The notes beneath the pieces are model-generated. The model was not told the origin of the DNA. It searched no databases and worked only from the letters and a program-made list of their open reading frames with translations. This document shows positions 33,876-43,282 of a stretch of DNA of 64,000 nt, piece after piece (positions within the stretch are counted from its first letter, which is position 1; each line of letters begins with the position of its first letter). This DNA comes from Marinobacter sp. JH2 (GTDB lineage Bacteria > Pseudomonadota > Gammaproteobacteria > Pseudomonadales > Oleiphilaceae), in assembly GCF_004353225.1 (NCBI RefSeq), contig NZ_CP037934.1, positions 434,001 to 498,000 of the forward strand. The letters are read 5' to 3'. The translations under genes and the position numbers were made by a program.

Positions 33876-35069
33876 GTGACTGATCTGGACTGGGTCTTCG
33901 GTTCCGGGTTTTTGGGTATGAGATTTTATGATCTGCCCAACTTCCTGATTTGTGTGGTATTCATTCTGATAGCTGGCAGATCTCTCAAGGTACCCCCTGC
34001 TTACCAGGTTGTTTTGCTACTTCACTGCTTGCTGCCATTTATCCTTAATGGGCTGCTTTTTTCATTTAACTACATGCCGGATGCTTTCAAGTATTGGCGC
34101 TCTTTTAATGCCATTCGAGCGGGTGATCTTGGTTTAATCGATGCCTGGTTGGGCGGCAACGTAAGTCAGGCGTCAGTACTGTTTTCCGTGATGCCATTTC
34201 CTTTTGCCGTTTCGCCGATAAGCCTCGGTTTCTACAATTCTTTTCTCTATTCTGCTTTGTTCTTTTGGCTCTACCGTAAGCGGATTTATACCCCGGTTTC
34301 CCTGTGGTTCTTCCTGCTCTACCCCAGCTTGGCGCTATATACCGGCATGGGCTTGCGAGACACGTTTATCTTCGTGTTTATGGTGTTGGCGGTGCAGTGG
34401 GCCAGAGAAGGGCGCTGGTGGCTTGCACTTCTACCGCTTTATTTTCTCTATGCCATCAAATTCCAGAATTTCTTCATTTTGGGGCCGATTCTACTGATCT
34501 ACGTGTTGTTCGGTATCCGTCGAACTGGGGTTTCCGGTGGCAGGGCTGTAGCAGTTGTTGCAGTCGCTGTGGTGACGCTTATTGCAGTTTCGCCCATTGC
34601 GCTGCCGGAGGTGAATAAGTTCCGGGGAGCCATGTATGTGGAGGATGGCGGCGACATTGAGAATGTCGAGTTTATTGGCAGCCCGGGAGAGTTCGTGGCC
34701 GAAGGGATGGTGAGTGGCCTGTATTTTTTGGCCAAACCTTTCCCTTGGGAAGCATCCAATCCCTTACAGTTGGTGCAATCTGGCGAGAACTTGCTGGTTC
34801 TGTGGCTATTGTTCCTGATCGTTCGCATGGCCTGGAAGCAGGCTCCCAGAAAGCTTATGTTCTGGCTGCTGTTTATGGCGCTGGCTTTGTCGGTGTATGG
34901 GTTGGTGGTGTTCAACTATGGAACCGCCGCCCGCTATCGCTATCCGTTTGTGGTGATTTTTGTGCTGTTTGTGTGTGCGGATTGTGGGGTAAGGCGAGTG
35001 TTGCCGCTCTCTTTTCGGGGATGGCGACGGCCTGAGCGGATGCGCAGAGCCGTTGACAGACCCGGCTGA
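33876..35069 (+). CDS. wzy: Polytopic membrane protein, probable Wzy-type polysaccharide polymerase
   Basis: A 397-residue protein with about nine to eleven hydrophobic helices and a periplasmic loop (about 245-290, acidic, [11 protein letters not shown]). Short conserved-looking points are the [12 protein letters not shown] helix and [13 protein letters not shown] near the end, as in Wzy or EpsG-like polymerases. No enzyme motif proves the role; the position among glycosyltransferases and the absence of another polymerase in the capsule block support it. GTG start at 33876 after GCGAG. The C-terminal 30 residues are basic and cytoplasmic. Confidence 0.6.
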   Translation: MTDLDWVFGSGFLGMRFYDLPNFLICVVFILIAGRSLKVPPAYQVVLLLHCLLPFILNGLLFSFNYMPDAFKYWRSFNAIRAGDLGLIDAWLGGNVSQASVLFSVMPFPFAVSPISLGFYNSFLYSALFFWLYRKRIYTPVSLWFFLLYPSLALYTGMGLRDTFIFVFMVLAVQWAREGRWWLALLPLYFLYAIKFQNFFILGPILLIYVLFGIRRTGVSGGRAVAVVAVAVVTLIAVSPIALPEVNKFRGAMYVEDGGDIENVEFIGSPGEFVAEGMVSGLYFLAKPFPWEASNPLQLVQSGENLLVLWLLFLIVRMAWKQAPRKLMFWLLFMALALSVYGLVVFNYGTAARYRYPFVVIFVLFVCADCGVRRVLPLSFRGWRRPERMRRAVDRPG

Positions 35070-35107
35070 TCCCGGTTTCTGGAATTCAGTATGACTACGA
35101 GGGTTTG

Positions 35108-36124
35108 ATGTCAGTTTATCTTGATACTAAAGAACGCTTGGCCGGCGCCCGCAAAACCTGGCTAATCACCGGAGTAGCAGGCTTCATCGGCTCCAACCTC
35201 CTGGAACACCTCCTAAAACTAAACCAACACGTAATAGGCCTGGACAACTTCGCCACCGGCCACCAAAGCAACCTGGATGAAGTTCAGTCTCTGGTATCAT
35301 CGGAGCAATGGTCCCGCTTCACCTTCATCGAAGGCGATATCCGCAATCTTGAGCACTGCCAGCAGGCCTGCGAGGGTGTGGATTACGTGCTGCACCAGGC
35401 AGCGCTGGGTTCGGTGCCCCGATCTTTGAACGACCCCATCACCACCAACGCCGCCAACATCACCGGTTTTCTGAATATGCTGGTGGCGGCTCGGGATGCG
35501 GGGGTGAAGAGTTTCACTTATGCGGCGTCCAGCTCTACCTATGGCGACCACCCGGCGTTGCCGAAGGTGGAGGAGAACATTGGCAAGCCATTGTCGCCTT
35601 ATGCGGTGACCAAGTACGTGAATGAGCTGTATGCGGAGGTGTTCGCCCGCAGTTATGGCTTCAAGGCCATAGGCCTGCGTTACTTCAACGTGTTCGGCAA
35701 GCGCCAGGACCCGGACGGTGCCTATGCCGCGGTTATCCCGAAATGGACCGCCGCCATGGTGCGTGGTGAGGATGTGTTCATCAACGGCGATGGCGAAACC
35801 AGCCGGGATTTCTGTTTTATCGAGAATGCCGTGCAGGCCAACCTGCTGGCGGCCACGGCGGAGGATTCTGCCAAAGATGAGGTTTACAACGTGGCGGTGG
35901 GTGACCGCACTACGCTGAATGATCTGTTCGCGGCGCTGAAGAGTGCCCTGGCGGAGAATGGCGTGATGTATGACAAAGAGCCGGTATACCGGGATTTCCG
36001 GGCCGGGGATGTTCGGCATTCTCAGGCGGATATTGGTAAGGCGGCCAGTAAGTTGGGGTATGCGCCGGAGTTCCGGATTTTTGAGGGGATTGCCAGGGCC
36101 ATGCCCTGGTATCTGGAGCATTGA
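35108..36124 (+). CDS. wbpP: UDP-N-acetylglucosamine C4-epimerase (WbpP/TviC-like)
   Basis: A 338-residue extended [20 protein letters not shown] as Rossmann motif near residue 23, [11 protein letters not shown], and the catalytic SSSTYG with [10 protein letters not shown] (YxxxK). The N-terminal extension before the Rossmann motif and the SVPRS stretch match the WbpP/TviC subgroup that interconverts UDP-GlcNAc and UDP-GalNAc (or their uronic forms). With the TviB/WbpO-like dehydrogenase at 58959 it could give UDP-GalNAcA. ATG at 35108 follows GAGGG. Its stop overlaps the next start. Confidence 0.85.
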   Translation: MSVYLDTKERLAGARKTWLITGVAGFIGSNLLEHLLKLNQHVIGLDNFATGHQSNLDEVQSLVSSEQWSRFTFIEGDIRNLEHCQQACEGVDYVLHQAALGSVPRSLNDPITTNAANITGFLNMLVAARDAGVKSFTYAASSSTYGDHPALPKVEENIGKPLSPYAVTKYVNELYAEVFARSYGFKAIGLRYFNVFGKRQDPDGAYAAVIPKWTAAMVRGEDVFINGDGETSRDFCFIENAVQANLLAATAEDSAKDEVYNVAVGDRTTLNDLFAALKSALAENGVMYDKEPVYRDFRAGDVRHSQADIGKAASKLGYAPEFRIFEGIARAMPWYLEH

Positions 36125-37245
36125 GCGGGCAGGCGGGTGCGCTTTTGAAGCCGGTAATTTTTCTTACGTCTAATACCTCCTGGTACTTGTACAACTTCCG
36201 CGCAAGCACGATTCAGGCGTTGCGTGAGCAGGGTAACCGGGTGATTTGCCTGTCGCCACCGGATGATTTCAGCCAGCGCCTGGTGGATGAGCTGGGGGCG
36301 GAGCATGTTGCCTTGCCGCTGGATGGCAAGAGCACGGGCGCGGTGCAGGAGCTGCGCAGCCTGCGGTTTATCTGGGCGGTGATGCGCCGGTACCGGCCGG
36401 ATTTCGTGTTCAACTTCACGGTGAAGATGAATATTTATTGCGGGCTGGTGTGCGCGCTGCAGAAGGTTTCGTTTGCCAACAACATTTCCGGCCTGGGTAC
36501 GGCGTTTATTCACGATTCCTGGCTGTTCCGGCGGGTGCGGCAGGTGTATGGGCTGGTGAACCGCCGGGCGCGGAGGTTGTTTTTTCAGAATGAAGAAGAT
36601 TTGTCGGTTTTTCGGGATAAGGGGTTGCTGGGGGATACGCCCTATACCCTGCTGCCGGGCTCCGGTGTGGATTTGCAGCGGTTTCAGGCTTCGCCCCTGC
36701 CGGCGTGCGGGCCGTTCACCTTTATTATGGTTGCCCGTTTGCTGGGGGATAAGGGCGTTCGGGAATACGCCGACGCCTGCCGGCAGCTGAAAGCCGAAGG
36801 GCTGGACGTGCGCTGCCTTTTGGTGGGGCCATTGGGGGTGAGTAACCGCACGGCAATTTCCGAACAGGACGTTCGCCAATGGCAGGCCGATAATATTGTC
36901 GATTACCACGGCGCCACAGACGATGTTCGCCCGCTGATTGAGCAGGCCCATGTGCTGGTGTTGCCCTCTTACCGCGAAGGCATGCCGCGCACCGTTCTGG
37001 AAGCCGCCGCCATGGGCCGCCCGGCCATAGTGACCGACGTACCCGGGTGCCGCCATGCCATAGAGCCGGAGGTAACCGGTTGGTTGTGCGAGGTGCGCAG
37101 TGCCGGTTCGCTGGCGGAGCAGATGCGGCGCGTAGTCAATATGAGTGTTTCTGAGTTGGAAGAGGCCGGCAGCGCAGCTCGAGAGCGGATGGAAGCACGA
37201 TTTAGCGAGGAAGTCGTTGTGCAAGCCTATTTGGAGTGTTTATGA
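36121..37245 (+). CDS. Glycosyltransferase family 4 (PglA-like)
   Basis: A 374-residue GT4: [16 protein letters not shown] at the start, [11 protein letters not shown] near residue 125, [19 protein letters not shown] near 200, and [21 protein letters not shown] with E(x7)E near 280-290. This subgroup (PglA, WbpX-like) often uses UDP-HexNAc, consistent with the epimerase it overlaps. Start is TTG at 36121, or TTG at 36145 just before KPVIFLT. High G/C, unlike the transferases at 30-34 kb. It overlaps the DHH gene by ATGA. Confidence 0.82.
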   Translation: MSGQAGALLKPVIFLTSNTSWYLYNFRASTIQALREQGNRVICLSPPDDFSQRLVDELGAEHVALPLDGKSTGAVQELRSLRFIWAVMRRYRPDFVFNFTVKMNIYCGLVCALQKVSFANNISGLGTAFIHDSWLFRRVRQVYGLVNRRARRLFFQNEEDLSVFRDKGLLGDTPYTLLPGSGVDLQRFQASPLPACGPFTFIMVARLLGDKGVREYADACRQLKAEGLDVRCLLVGPLGVSNRTAISEQDVRQWQADNIVDYHGATDDVRPLIEQAHVLVLPSYREGMPRTVLEAAAMGRPAIVTDVPGCRHAIEPEVTGWLCEVRSAGSLAEQMRRVVNMSVSELEEAGSAARERMEARFSEEVVVQAYLECL

Positions 37246-38204
37246 AAACCTACGACGTATTCAACGGCGACGCCGATGGCATTTGCGCGTTGATTCAACT
37301 TCGCCTGGCGGAGCCCTGCGAATCCGCGCTCATTACCGGTGTAAAGCGCGACATCGCATTGGCTAAGCAGGTACCACTCGATTCTCCCGCCAAAGTGAAT
37401 ATTCTCGACATCAGCCTGGATAAGAATCGTGCTGCAGTCGATAGCCTCTTGGCAGCTGGCAGCTCCGTGTTTTATGTGGACCACCACTTCCCCGGCGAGA
37501 CCTTGCCGGATGCACCAGGCTTTAACGCTTTAATTGACACTCAGCCTACTACCTGTACCAGTTTGTTGGTGGACCAGCATTTAGGCGGCCGTTTTCATAA
37601 CTGGGCGATTACTGCTGCGTTCGGAGACAACCTGAATACGGTGGCTGAGGCGTTGGCTCAGAAGGCTGGCTTGTCGACTGAGCAGGCCGGCCTACTGAGA
37701 ACCCTTGGAGTGTGTATTAACTACAACGGGTACGGTTCTTCAGTCGAGGATTTGCATTTTCACCCCGCGGATTTGTACCAGGAGTTTGTGAAGTTTGCGG
37801 ACCCACTGGATTTGATTGCTTCGGAACCTGTTGCCTGGCAACAGTTGCGCGATGGTTATAAGGCCGATATGGCTAAAGGACTTGCCGCGCCAGTTCTGTC
37901 TGAAACCGATACATCGTTGGTGGTGAGGTTGCCGAATGCTGCCTGGGCCCGGCGAGTTAGTGGTGTGTTGGGCAATGAGCTGGCGAATCGCAACCCGGAT
38001 AAGGCTTGTGCGATCGTTACGGAGACAGAAAGCGATCACTATTTGGTGAGCATTCGGGCACCCTTGAATAATCGTACTGGTGCAGACGAAGTTGCACGAC
38101 AGTTTCCTACTGGTGGTGGGCGTAAAGCGGCAGCCGGGATTAATGAGTTGCCCGCTGGTCAGTTGGACGAGTTTGTTAGCCTGATGGCTGAGTTTTGGTG
38201 TTAG
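37242..38204 (+). CDS. DHH-family phosphoesterase (NrnA/RecJ-like)
   Basis: A 320-residue protein with DHH-family metal motifs: FNGDADGICAL at residues 7-17, ILDISLDKN near 52, YVDHHFPG near 77 and a C-terminal DHHA1-type glycine motif TGGGRKAAAG near 293. NrnA-type members degrade short RNAs and PAP; others are nucleases. It is translationally coupled to the GT4 before it and lies 40 bases before cysD, so PAP hydrolysis connected with sulfation is an attractive but unproven role. GGGR replaces the more usual GGGH. Confidence 0.75.
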   Translation: MKTYDVFNGDADGICALIQLRLAEPCESALITGVKRDIALAKQVPLDSPAKVNILDISLDKNRAAVDSLLAAGSSVFYVDHHFPGETLPDAPGFNALIDTQPTTCTSLLVDQHLGGRFHNWAITAAFGDNLNTVAEALAQKAGLSTEQAGLLRTLGVCINYNGYGSSVEDLHFHPADLYQEFVKFADPLDLIASEPVAWQQLRDGYKADMAKGLAAPVLSETDTSLVVRLPNAAWARRVSGVLGNELANRNPDKACAIVTETESDHYLVSIRAPLNNRTGADEVARQFPTGGGRKAAAGINELPAGQLDEFVSLMAEFWC

Positions 38205-38244
38205 CCTGCCCGGGAATATTTTCGAACACAATCTGGATTAACAA

Positions 38245-39159
38245 ATGACATTAACCCCCCCAAAGAAAACTCACCTCAAGCAGCTTGAGGCGGAGTCGAT
38301 TCATATTATTCGCGAAGTGGCGGCCGAGTTTGATAACCCGGTGATGCTGTATTCCATCGGTAAAGATTCCGCCGTGATGCTGCACCTTGCCATGAAGGCG
38401 TTTGCCCCCGGTAAGCCGCCGTTCCCGTTGATGCACGTAGACACTACCTGGAAGTTCAAGGAGATGATTACCTTCCGGGATAAGATGGCCGAAAAGCTGG
38501 GTATGAAACTGATTGTGCATACTAATCAGGAAGGCGTTGAGCAGGGAATTGGGCCTTTCACCCATGGCAGTGCGACTCATACGGATGTGATGAAAACCCA
38601 GGCGCTCAAGCAAGCGTTGGATAAGTACGGTTTCGATGCGGCCTTCGGTGGTGCGCGTCGGGATGAAGAAAAATCCCGTGCAAAGGAGCGGGTGTATTCT
38701 TTCCGCGACAAGTTCCATCGTTGGGATCCGAAGAGCCAGCGTCCCGAATTGTGGAATTTGTACAACGGTAAGGTAAGTAAAGGCGAGAGTATTCGTGTGT
38801 TCCCTCTGTCGAACTGGACTGAGTTGGATATCTGGCAATACATCTATCTGGAAAATATCGACATAGTGCCTCTGTACCTTTCGGCAGAACGCCCCGTGGT
38901 GGAGCGTGACGGCACCTTGATTATGGTGGATGACGACCGAATGCCATTGGAGCCGGGCGAGAAGCCGATGATGAAGAAAGTGCGTTTCCGTACTTTGGGC
39001 TGTTATCCGTTGACCGGTGCAGTGGAATCTGAAGCGGCGACCTTGCCGGACATCATTCAGGAAATGCTGCTGACCACCACCTCGGAACGCCAGGGCCGGG
39101 TGATCGACCACGACGCGGCTGCGTCTATGGAACAGAAAAAACGCGAAGGGTACTTTTAA
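38245..39159 (+). CDS. cysD: Sulfate adenylyltransferase subunit 2 (CysD)
   Basis: The ATP pyrophosphatase subunit that forms adenosine 5'-phosphosulfate (APS) from sulfate and ATP, driven by GTP hydrolysis in CysN. 304 residues: [18 protein letters not shown] (PP-loop) near 38-55, [16 protein letters not shown] near 135 and a C-terminal KKREGYF. Standard length. A run of seven C (38255-38261) lies at codons 4-6. Nine bases separate it from cysN. Confidence 0.95.
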   Translation: MTLTPPKKTHLKQLEAESIHIIREVAAEFDNPVMLYSIGKDSAVMLHLAMKAFAPGKPPFPLMHVDTTWKFKEMITFRDKMAEKLGMKLIVHTNQEGVEQGIGPFTHGSATHTDVMKTQALKQALDKYGFDAAFGGARRDEEKSRAKERVYSFRDKFHRWDPKSQRPELWNLYNGKVSKGESIRVFPLSNWTELDIWQYIYLENIDIVPLYLSAERPVVERDGTLIMVDDDRMPLEPGEKPMMKKVRFRTLGCYPLTGAVESEAATLPDIIQEMLLTTTSERQGRVIDHDAAASMEQKKREGYF

Positions 39160-39168
39160 GGAATTGTT

Positions 39169-40581
39169 ATGTCTCATGCATCGGCTTTAATTGAAGAAGA
39201 TATCCTCGCTTACCTGGATCAGCACGAAAACAAAGACCTGCTCCGGTTTTTGACCTGCGGCAGCGTGGATGACGGTAAGTCCACGCTGATCGGGCGCTTG
39301 TTGTTTGATTCCAAGCTTATATTCGAAGACCACTTGGCAGCGCTACACAAAGACAATGAGCGCCAGGGTAACGCGGGCGAAGCGCTGGACCTGGCCCTGT
39401 TGGTTGACGGCCTGGCTTCCGAGCGGGAGCAGGGCATTACCATTGATGTGGCCTATCGGTACTTTAGCACCGACAAACGCAAATTCATCATTGCGGACTG
39501 CCCGGGCCACGAGCAGTACACCCGCAATATGGCCACCGGTGCGTCTACCTGCGACCTCGCCGTGGTGATGATTGATGCCCGTAAAGGTGTGCTCACCCAG
39601 TCCCGCCGGCACAGTTTTATTGTCAGCCTGTTGGGCCTGAAGCATGTGGTGGTGGCTATCAATAAGATGGACCTGGTGGAGTTCAGTGAAGAGCGCTTCA
39701 ATGAGATCCGTGCTGAGTACCAGAAACTGGCAGACCAGCTGGGCCTGGAAGATGTGTATTACGTGCCTATCTCTGCCCTGAATGGCGATAATGTGGTTAA
39801 CCGCAGCGAACACACGCCCTGGTACCACGGCGAAACCCTGATGACGATTCTGGAGCAGGTGGAACTGCGTAAAGACCAGAACGTGGAGGATTTCCGCTTC
39901 CCGGTTCAGTTTGTGAACCGCCCGAACCTGGATTTCCGGGGCTATTGCGGCACCGTGGCCAGTGGTGTGGTGCATAAGGGCGACGAGCTGGCGGTGCTGC
40001 CGTCTGGCAAGGTCTCCCGGGTGAAGGGCATTCACACCTACGAAGGCGAGGTTCCCCGTGCCTGGCCGGGTGATGCGGTAACCATCACCCTGGAAGACGA
40101 AATCGACATCTCCCGGGGCGACCTGCTGGTGCACGCCAATCAGCAACCCGAAATGGGCCAGCGTTTCGCCGCAAACGTGGTGTGGATGAACGAAAAAGCC
40201 CTGGTGCCGGGCCGTGAGTACAGCATCAAAATTGGCACCAAGGTTACCGGTTGTTTCGTCAATAAGGTTTTGGAAGAAATTGATGTGAATAGCCTGGAGC
40301 GGACCGCGCAAACGGCCAGCGGGCTTGAGCTGAACGGCATCGGCGTGTGTGACATTGAGCTGGCTGAGCCGGTTGTTGTGGAAGGCTACCAGGACCACCC
40401 GGGAACGGGCGCCTTCATCTTGATTGACCGTCTAACGAATGTGACGGTGGCGGCAGGTATGGTTGAGCGGGCGTTGGATGGTGCCGGCGAGCTACCCAAG
40501 CGTGAGTACACCGAGGCGGAGAGGAATTTGAACAAGTACGTTCGCGACAACTTCCCGGAGTGGGGGTGTAAGGAAGTATGA
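39169..40581 (+). CDS. cysN: Sulfate adenylyltransferase subunit 1, GTPase (CysN)
   Basis: An EF-Tu-like GTPase that energises APS formation by CysD. G1 GSVDDGKST is at residues 31-39, G3 [11 protein letters not shown] near 110, and G4 AINKMD near 163, followed by two beta-barrel domains. 470 residues, without a fused APS kinase; the kinase is separate and overlaps by four bases (ATGA). Part of the PAPS supply set with cysD and cysC. Confidence 0.95.
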   Translation: MSHASALIEEDILAYLDQHENKDLLRFLTCGSVDDGKSTLIGRLLFDSKLIFEDHLAALHKDNERQGNAGEALDLALLVDGLASEREQGITIDVAYRYFSTDKRKFIIADCPGHEQYTRNMATGASTCDLAVVMIDARKGVLTQSRRHSFIVSLLGLKHVVVAINKMDLVEFSEERFNEIRAEYQKLADQLGLEDVYYVPISALNGDNVVNRSEHTPWYHGETLMTILEQVELRKDQNVEDFRFPVQFVNRPNLDFRGYCGTVASGVVHKGDELAVLPSGKVSRVKGIHTYEGEVPRAWPGDAVTITLEDEIDISRGDLLVHANQQPEMGQRFAANVVWMNEKALVPGREYSIKIGTKVTGCFVNKVLEEIDVNSLERTAQTASGLELNGIGVCDIELAEPVVVEGYQDHPGTGAFILIDRLTNVTVAAGMVERALDGAGELPKREYTEAERNLNKYVRDNFPEWGCKEV

Positions 40582-41180
40582 GTAACATCGTCTGGCACGA
40601 CCATAAAATTACCCGCGCGGAGCGTTCGACCAACAAAAATCAAAAGCCTTGCTTGCTCTGGTTCACGGGCCTAAGTGGTTCCGGTAAATCCACCATTGCC
40701 AATGCGCTGGATGTTGCTTTGCACGATCGGGGTTACCATACGTTTCTATTAGACGGTGACAATGTTCGCCATGGGCTATGCAGTGATTTGGGCTTTTCTG
40801 ACGATGACCGTGAAGAAAACATTCGTCGCGTTGGGGAGGTTTGTAAGTTGTTTGCCGATGCCGGGCTGATTGTGATGAGTGCGTTTATCTCGCCCTTCAC
40901 GAGCGACCGCCGCATGGTGAGAAAGCTGTTCCCGGCCGGAGAGTTCATCGAGGTCTTCATGGACGCGCCGCTGGAAACCTGCGAAACCCGCGACCCCAAA
41001 GGTCTTTACAAAAAAGCCCGAGCTGGCGAGATTAAGCATTTCACCGGCATCGACTCGCCCTACGAAGTGCCTTCCCACCCCGAGCTGCGCTTGGATACCT
41101 CCCAAAACACGGTAGAAGAGTGCGTAGATTCCTTAATTGCGTACCTGTTAGACCGTGGAATGATCGCCCCTAAATCATAA
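40578..41180 (+). CDS. cysC: Adenylylsulfate kinase (CysC)
   Basis: Phosphorylates APS at the 3' position to PAPS, the donor for sulfotransferases and for PAPS reductase. 200 residues with P-loop GLSGSGKST at 31-39, [10 protein letters not shown] near 58, [13 protein letters not shown] near 100 and [22 protein letters not shown] near 127. It completes cysDNC, and since the product is PAPS it is the direct supplier for the sulfotransferase at 20243. Confidence 0.95.
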   Translation: MSNIVWHDHKITRAERSTNKNQKPCLLWFTGLSGSGKSTIANALDVALHDRGYHTFLLDGDNVRHGLCSDLGFSDDDREENIRRVGEVCKLFADAGLIVMSAFISPFTSDRRMVRKLFPAGEFIEVFMDAPLETCETRDPKGLYKKARAGEIKHFTGIDSPYEVPSHPELRLDTSQNTVEECVDSLIAYLLDRGMIAPKS

Positions 41181-41185
41181 CGTTA

Positions 41186-41200
41186 TGGGGTCCGACCCTG
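41186..41200. repeat. GGGGTC-type palindrome, copy 3 (degenerate)
   Basis: TGGGGTCCGACCCTG lies in the gap between cysC and the SLC13-type transporter. One arm has a mismatch compared with the copies at 6302 and 18376. Confidence 0.55.
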
Positions 41201-41219
41201 TTCTGGAGTGCTTGAACGC

Positions 41220-42989
41220 ATGGAATGGCAGCCCGTTTTTACCCTGACTACGTTAGTTGGAGTGCTGGGTACTTTGGCGTTAACGCGGTTGTCGGCGGAC
41301 TTGGTGCTGATGGCTGCGTTGGCGTTATTGTTGGTGAGCGGAGTGCTAGCGCCAATTGAGGCACTTTCGGGATTTGCGAACCCGGGTGTGATCACGATCG
41401 CTACGCTATACGTGGTGGCTGCGGGGTTGAAAGAGACTGGGGCAGTCCAGTGGATCGCCAGATTGCTATTGGGCCACCCCAAAACTCAGCGTGGCGCACA
41501 ATTGCGGATGATTGTGCCAACCGGAGTGTTGAGCGGTTTTATGAATAACACCGCCGTTGTAGCTATGTTCATACCCGCTATTCAGGATTGGGCCCAGCGT
41601 TTAGGTGTGCCGGCTTCAAAGCTGCTGTTACCACTAAGCTATGCTGCGATTTTAGGGGGTACTTGTACCTTGATTGGTACGAGCACGAATCTCGTGGTCG
41701 ACGGGATGCTCCAGACCCGGCTGGGCATTAATCTCGGGCTGTTCGAACTTGCCTGGGTGGGCGTGCCTTTGTTGTTGGTTGGCGGTGCTTTCCTGGTATT
41801 TATTGGTCACCGGTTGCTGCCGGACCGAGGCGGTTTGAGCGAGGAGCTGGATCAGGTTCGGGAGTACGGCGTTGAAGTTCAAGTAGAGGAGCGCGGGCCA
41901 CTGGCGGGCAAAACCATTGCTGAGGCGGGTTTGCGAGCACTGACGTATGGTTACCTAACGGAAATTGACCGAGAGGGGCGTTTGATCACGGCGGTAGAGC
42001 CAGACCGAACTCTGCAGGCGGGTGATAAGCTCTATTTCGTGGGTGCGCCGGAATGTGCCAGTGAATTGCGTCGAATTCAGGGGCTTAAGCCTGCTAACGG
42101 AAGCGTTCACAAGCTCGAAGTGGAAAACCACCAACGGTGCTTAGTGGAGGTGGTTCTGGGGCCTGAATTCCCGGCACTAAATAAGACCATTCGCGACAGC
42201 CGTTTTCGTACGCGTTTTAATGCCGTGATTTTATCGGTTTCGCGGGAAGGGAAGCGAGTGCCCGGCAAGCTGGGTGATATCACTTTTCGCATGGGCGATA
42301 CCCTGTTGCTGGAAGCCAGCCACCAGTTTGTTGAGCAGTACCGCTTCCGGCGAGATTTTTTGTTGGTTAGCGCACTCAACGACTCCACGCCCCCAGACTT
42401 TCGCAAGGCTCCGAGGGCGCTGGGCATTCTTGCCGTGATGGTCGCTCTGAGTGCTTCCGGATTACTTTCCATTTTAGAGTCGGCTTTTCTGGCGTCTGGT
42501 GCGATGATTGCTTCTGGGTGCTTAACGGCAAGTCGAGCTCGGCGGAGTGTGGACTTGCCGGTCTTGGTAGTGATTGCTTCATCTTTCGCTTTGGGCAATG
42601 CCATGACAGAAACCGGCGCGGCTCAATGGGTGGCGGGAGGTTTGCTCGGTTTTGGCCCTCTTACCCCTTGGGTAGCCTTGGCTATCGTGTATGTTTTGAC
42701 CGCGCTGTTCACGGAAGTGATCACCAACAACGCGGCGGCTGTATTGATGTTTCCCATCGCACTGGCTGTTTCTGAGCAGCTGGGTGTTAGCTTTTTGCCA
42801 TTTGCGGTTGCTGTGATGTTTGCGGCGTCGGCTTCGTTTATTACTCCGTTGGGCTATCAGACGAATTTGATGGTGTACGGACCAGGGCGTTATCAGTTTT
42901 TGGATTATGTGCGTATTGGTGCGCCTTTGTCGGTGTTGGTGGCAGGTGTGGCGATTGGATTGATACCTTTGGTGTGGAGTTTTGAATGA
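41220..42989 (+). CDS. SLC13/DASS-family anion permease with two RCK_C domains, probable sulfate transporter
   Basis: A 589-residue membrane protein. Membrane helices run to about residue 190, two TrkA-C (RCK_C) regulatory domains lie in the middle (about 205-385: GPLAGKTIAEAGLR; FPALNKTIRDSRFR), and helices resume to the end. The repeated family motifs are GFMNNTAVVAMFIP near 100 and EVITNNAAAVLMFPIA near 505. Proteins of this shape are known in sulfur acquisition (SAC1-like) and often neighbour cysC/cysN. Sulfate as substrate is inferred from position. ATG 41220 is chosen; GTG 41208 is also possible. Confidence 0.83.
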   Translation: MEWQPVFTLTTLVGVLGTLALTRLSADLVLMAALALLLVSGVLAPIEALSGFANPGVITIATLYVVAAGLKETGAVQWIARLLLGHPKTQRGAQLRMIVPTGVLSGFMNNTAVVAMFIPAIQDWAQRLGVPASKLLLPLSYAAILGGTCTLIGTSTNLVVDGMLQTRLGINLGLFELAWVGVPLLLVGGAFLVFIGHRLLPDRGGLSEELDQVREYGVEVQVEERGPLAGKTIAEAGLRALTYGYLTEIDREGRLITAVEPDRTLQAGDKLYFVGAPECASELRRIQGLKPANGSVHKLEVENHQRCLVEVVLGPEFPALNKTIRDSRFRTRFNAVILSVSREGKRVPGKLGDITFRMGDTLLLEASHQFVEQYRFRRDFLLVSALNDSTPPDFRKAPRALGILAVMVALSASGLLSILESAFLASGAMIASGCLTASRARRSVDLPVLVVIASSFALGNAMTETGAAQWVAGGLLGFGPLTPWVALAIVYVLTALFTEVITNNAAAVLMFPIALAVSEQLGVSFLPFAVAVMFAASASFITPLGYQTNLMVYGPGRYQFLDYVRIGAPLSVLVAGVAIGLIPLVWSFE

Positions 42990-43072
42990 AAATCGCTATT
43001 GCTGGTACTGGCTACGCTGGCGGTACCTGGCGCCATGTTGCTTGCTCAGCACTGCGACGTCGGCGCACTGGG
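42986..43072 (+). pseudogene. ugd: Remnant of UDP-glucose 6-dehydrogenase gene (ugd), 5' end only
   Basis: ATG at 42986 overlaps the stop of the transporter and opens MKIAIAGTGYAG, the NAD-binding start of UDP-glucose dehydrogenases. After one frame change the sequence continues GAMLLAQHCDVGA, the next part of the same family (consensus AMLLAQHxxVVA). Nothing of the rest of the roughly 390-residue enzyme is left. The remaining 200 bases to wecA show no recognisable gene. A broken relic. Confidence 0.72.
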
Positions 43073-43282
43073 TGTAATTCTAAAGAGTTGGCGGAGAGGG
43101 CGCCACGGTTGTGTAGAAGTGTGAAGTGCGTCACAATTTAAAAGTGGCCGTTAATACATTGCAGTTGATCTAAATTTTACAACTTGTATTCCGTTCACTC
43201 TTTGCCGGGTTCATTGAATGTGAGTGTCGCCAGCGCCGGTGTGATGCGAGGCGATAACGTTTTGACTCAAGAGATTTTGTCC

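Noticed and set aside
36022..37224. A 400-codon open frame on the minus strand opposite the GT4 at 36121
   Set aside because: It mirrors a G/C-rich gene with clear GT4 motifs; the antisense translation is rich in Pro, His and Gln and shows no family motif.
39343..40398. A 351-codon minus-strand frame opposite cysN
   Set aside because: cysN is certain; the antisense frame is a codon-bias artefact.
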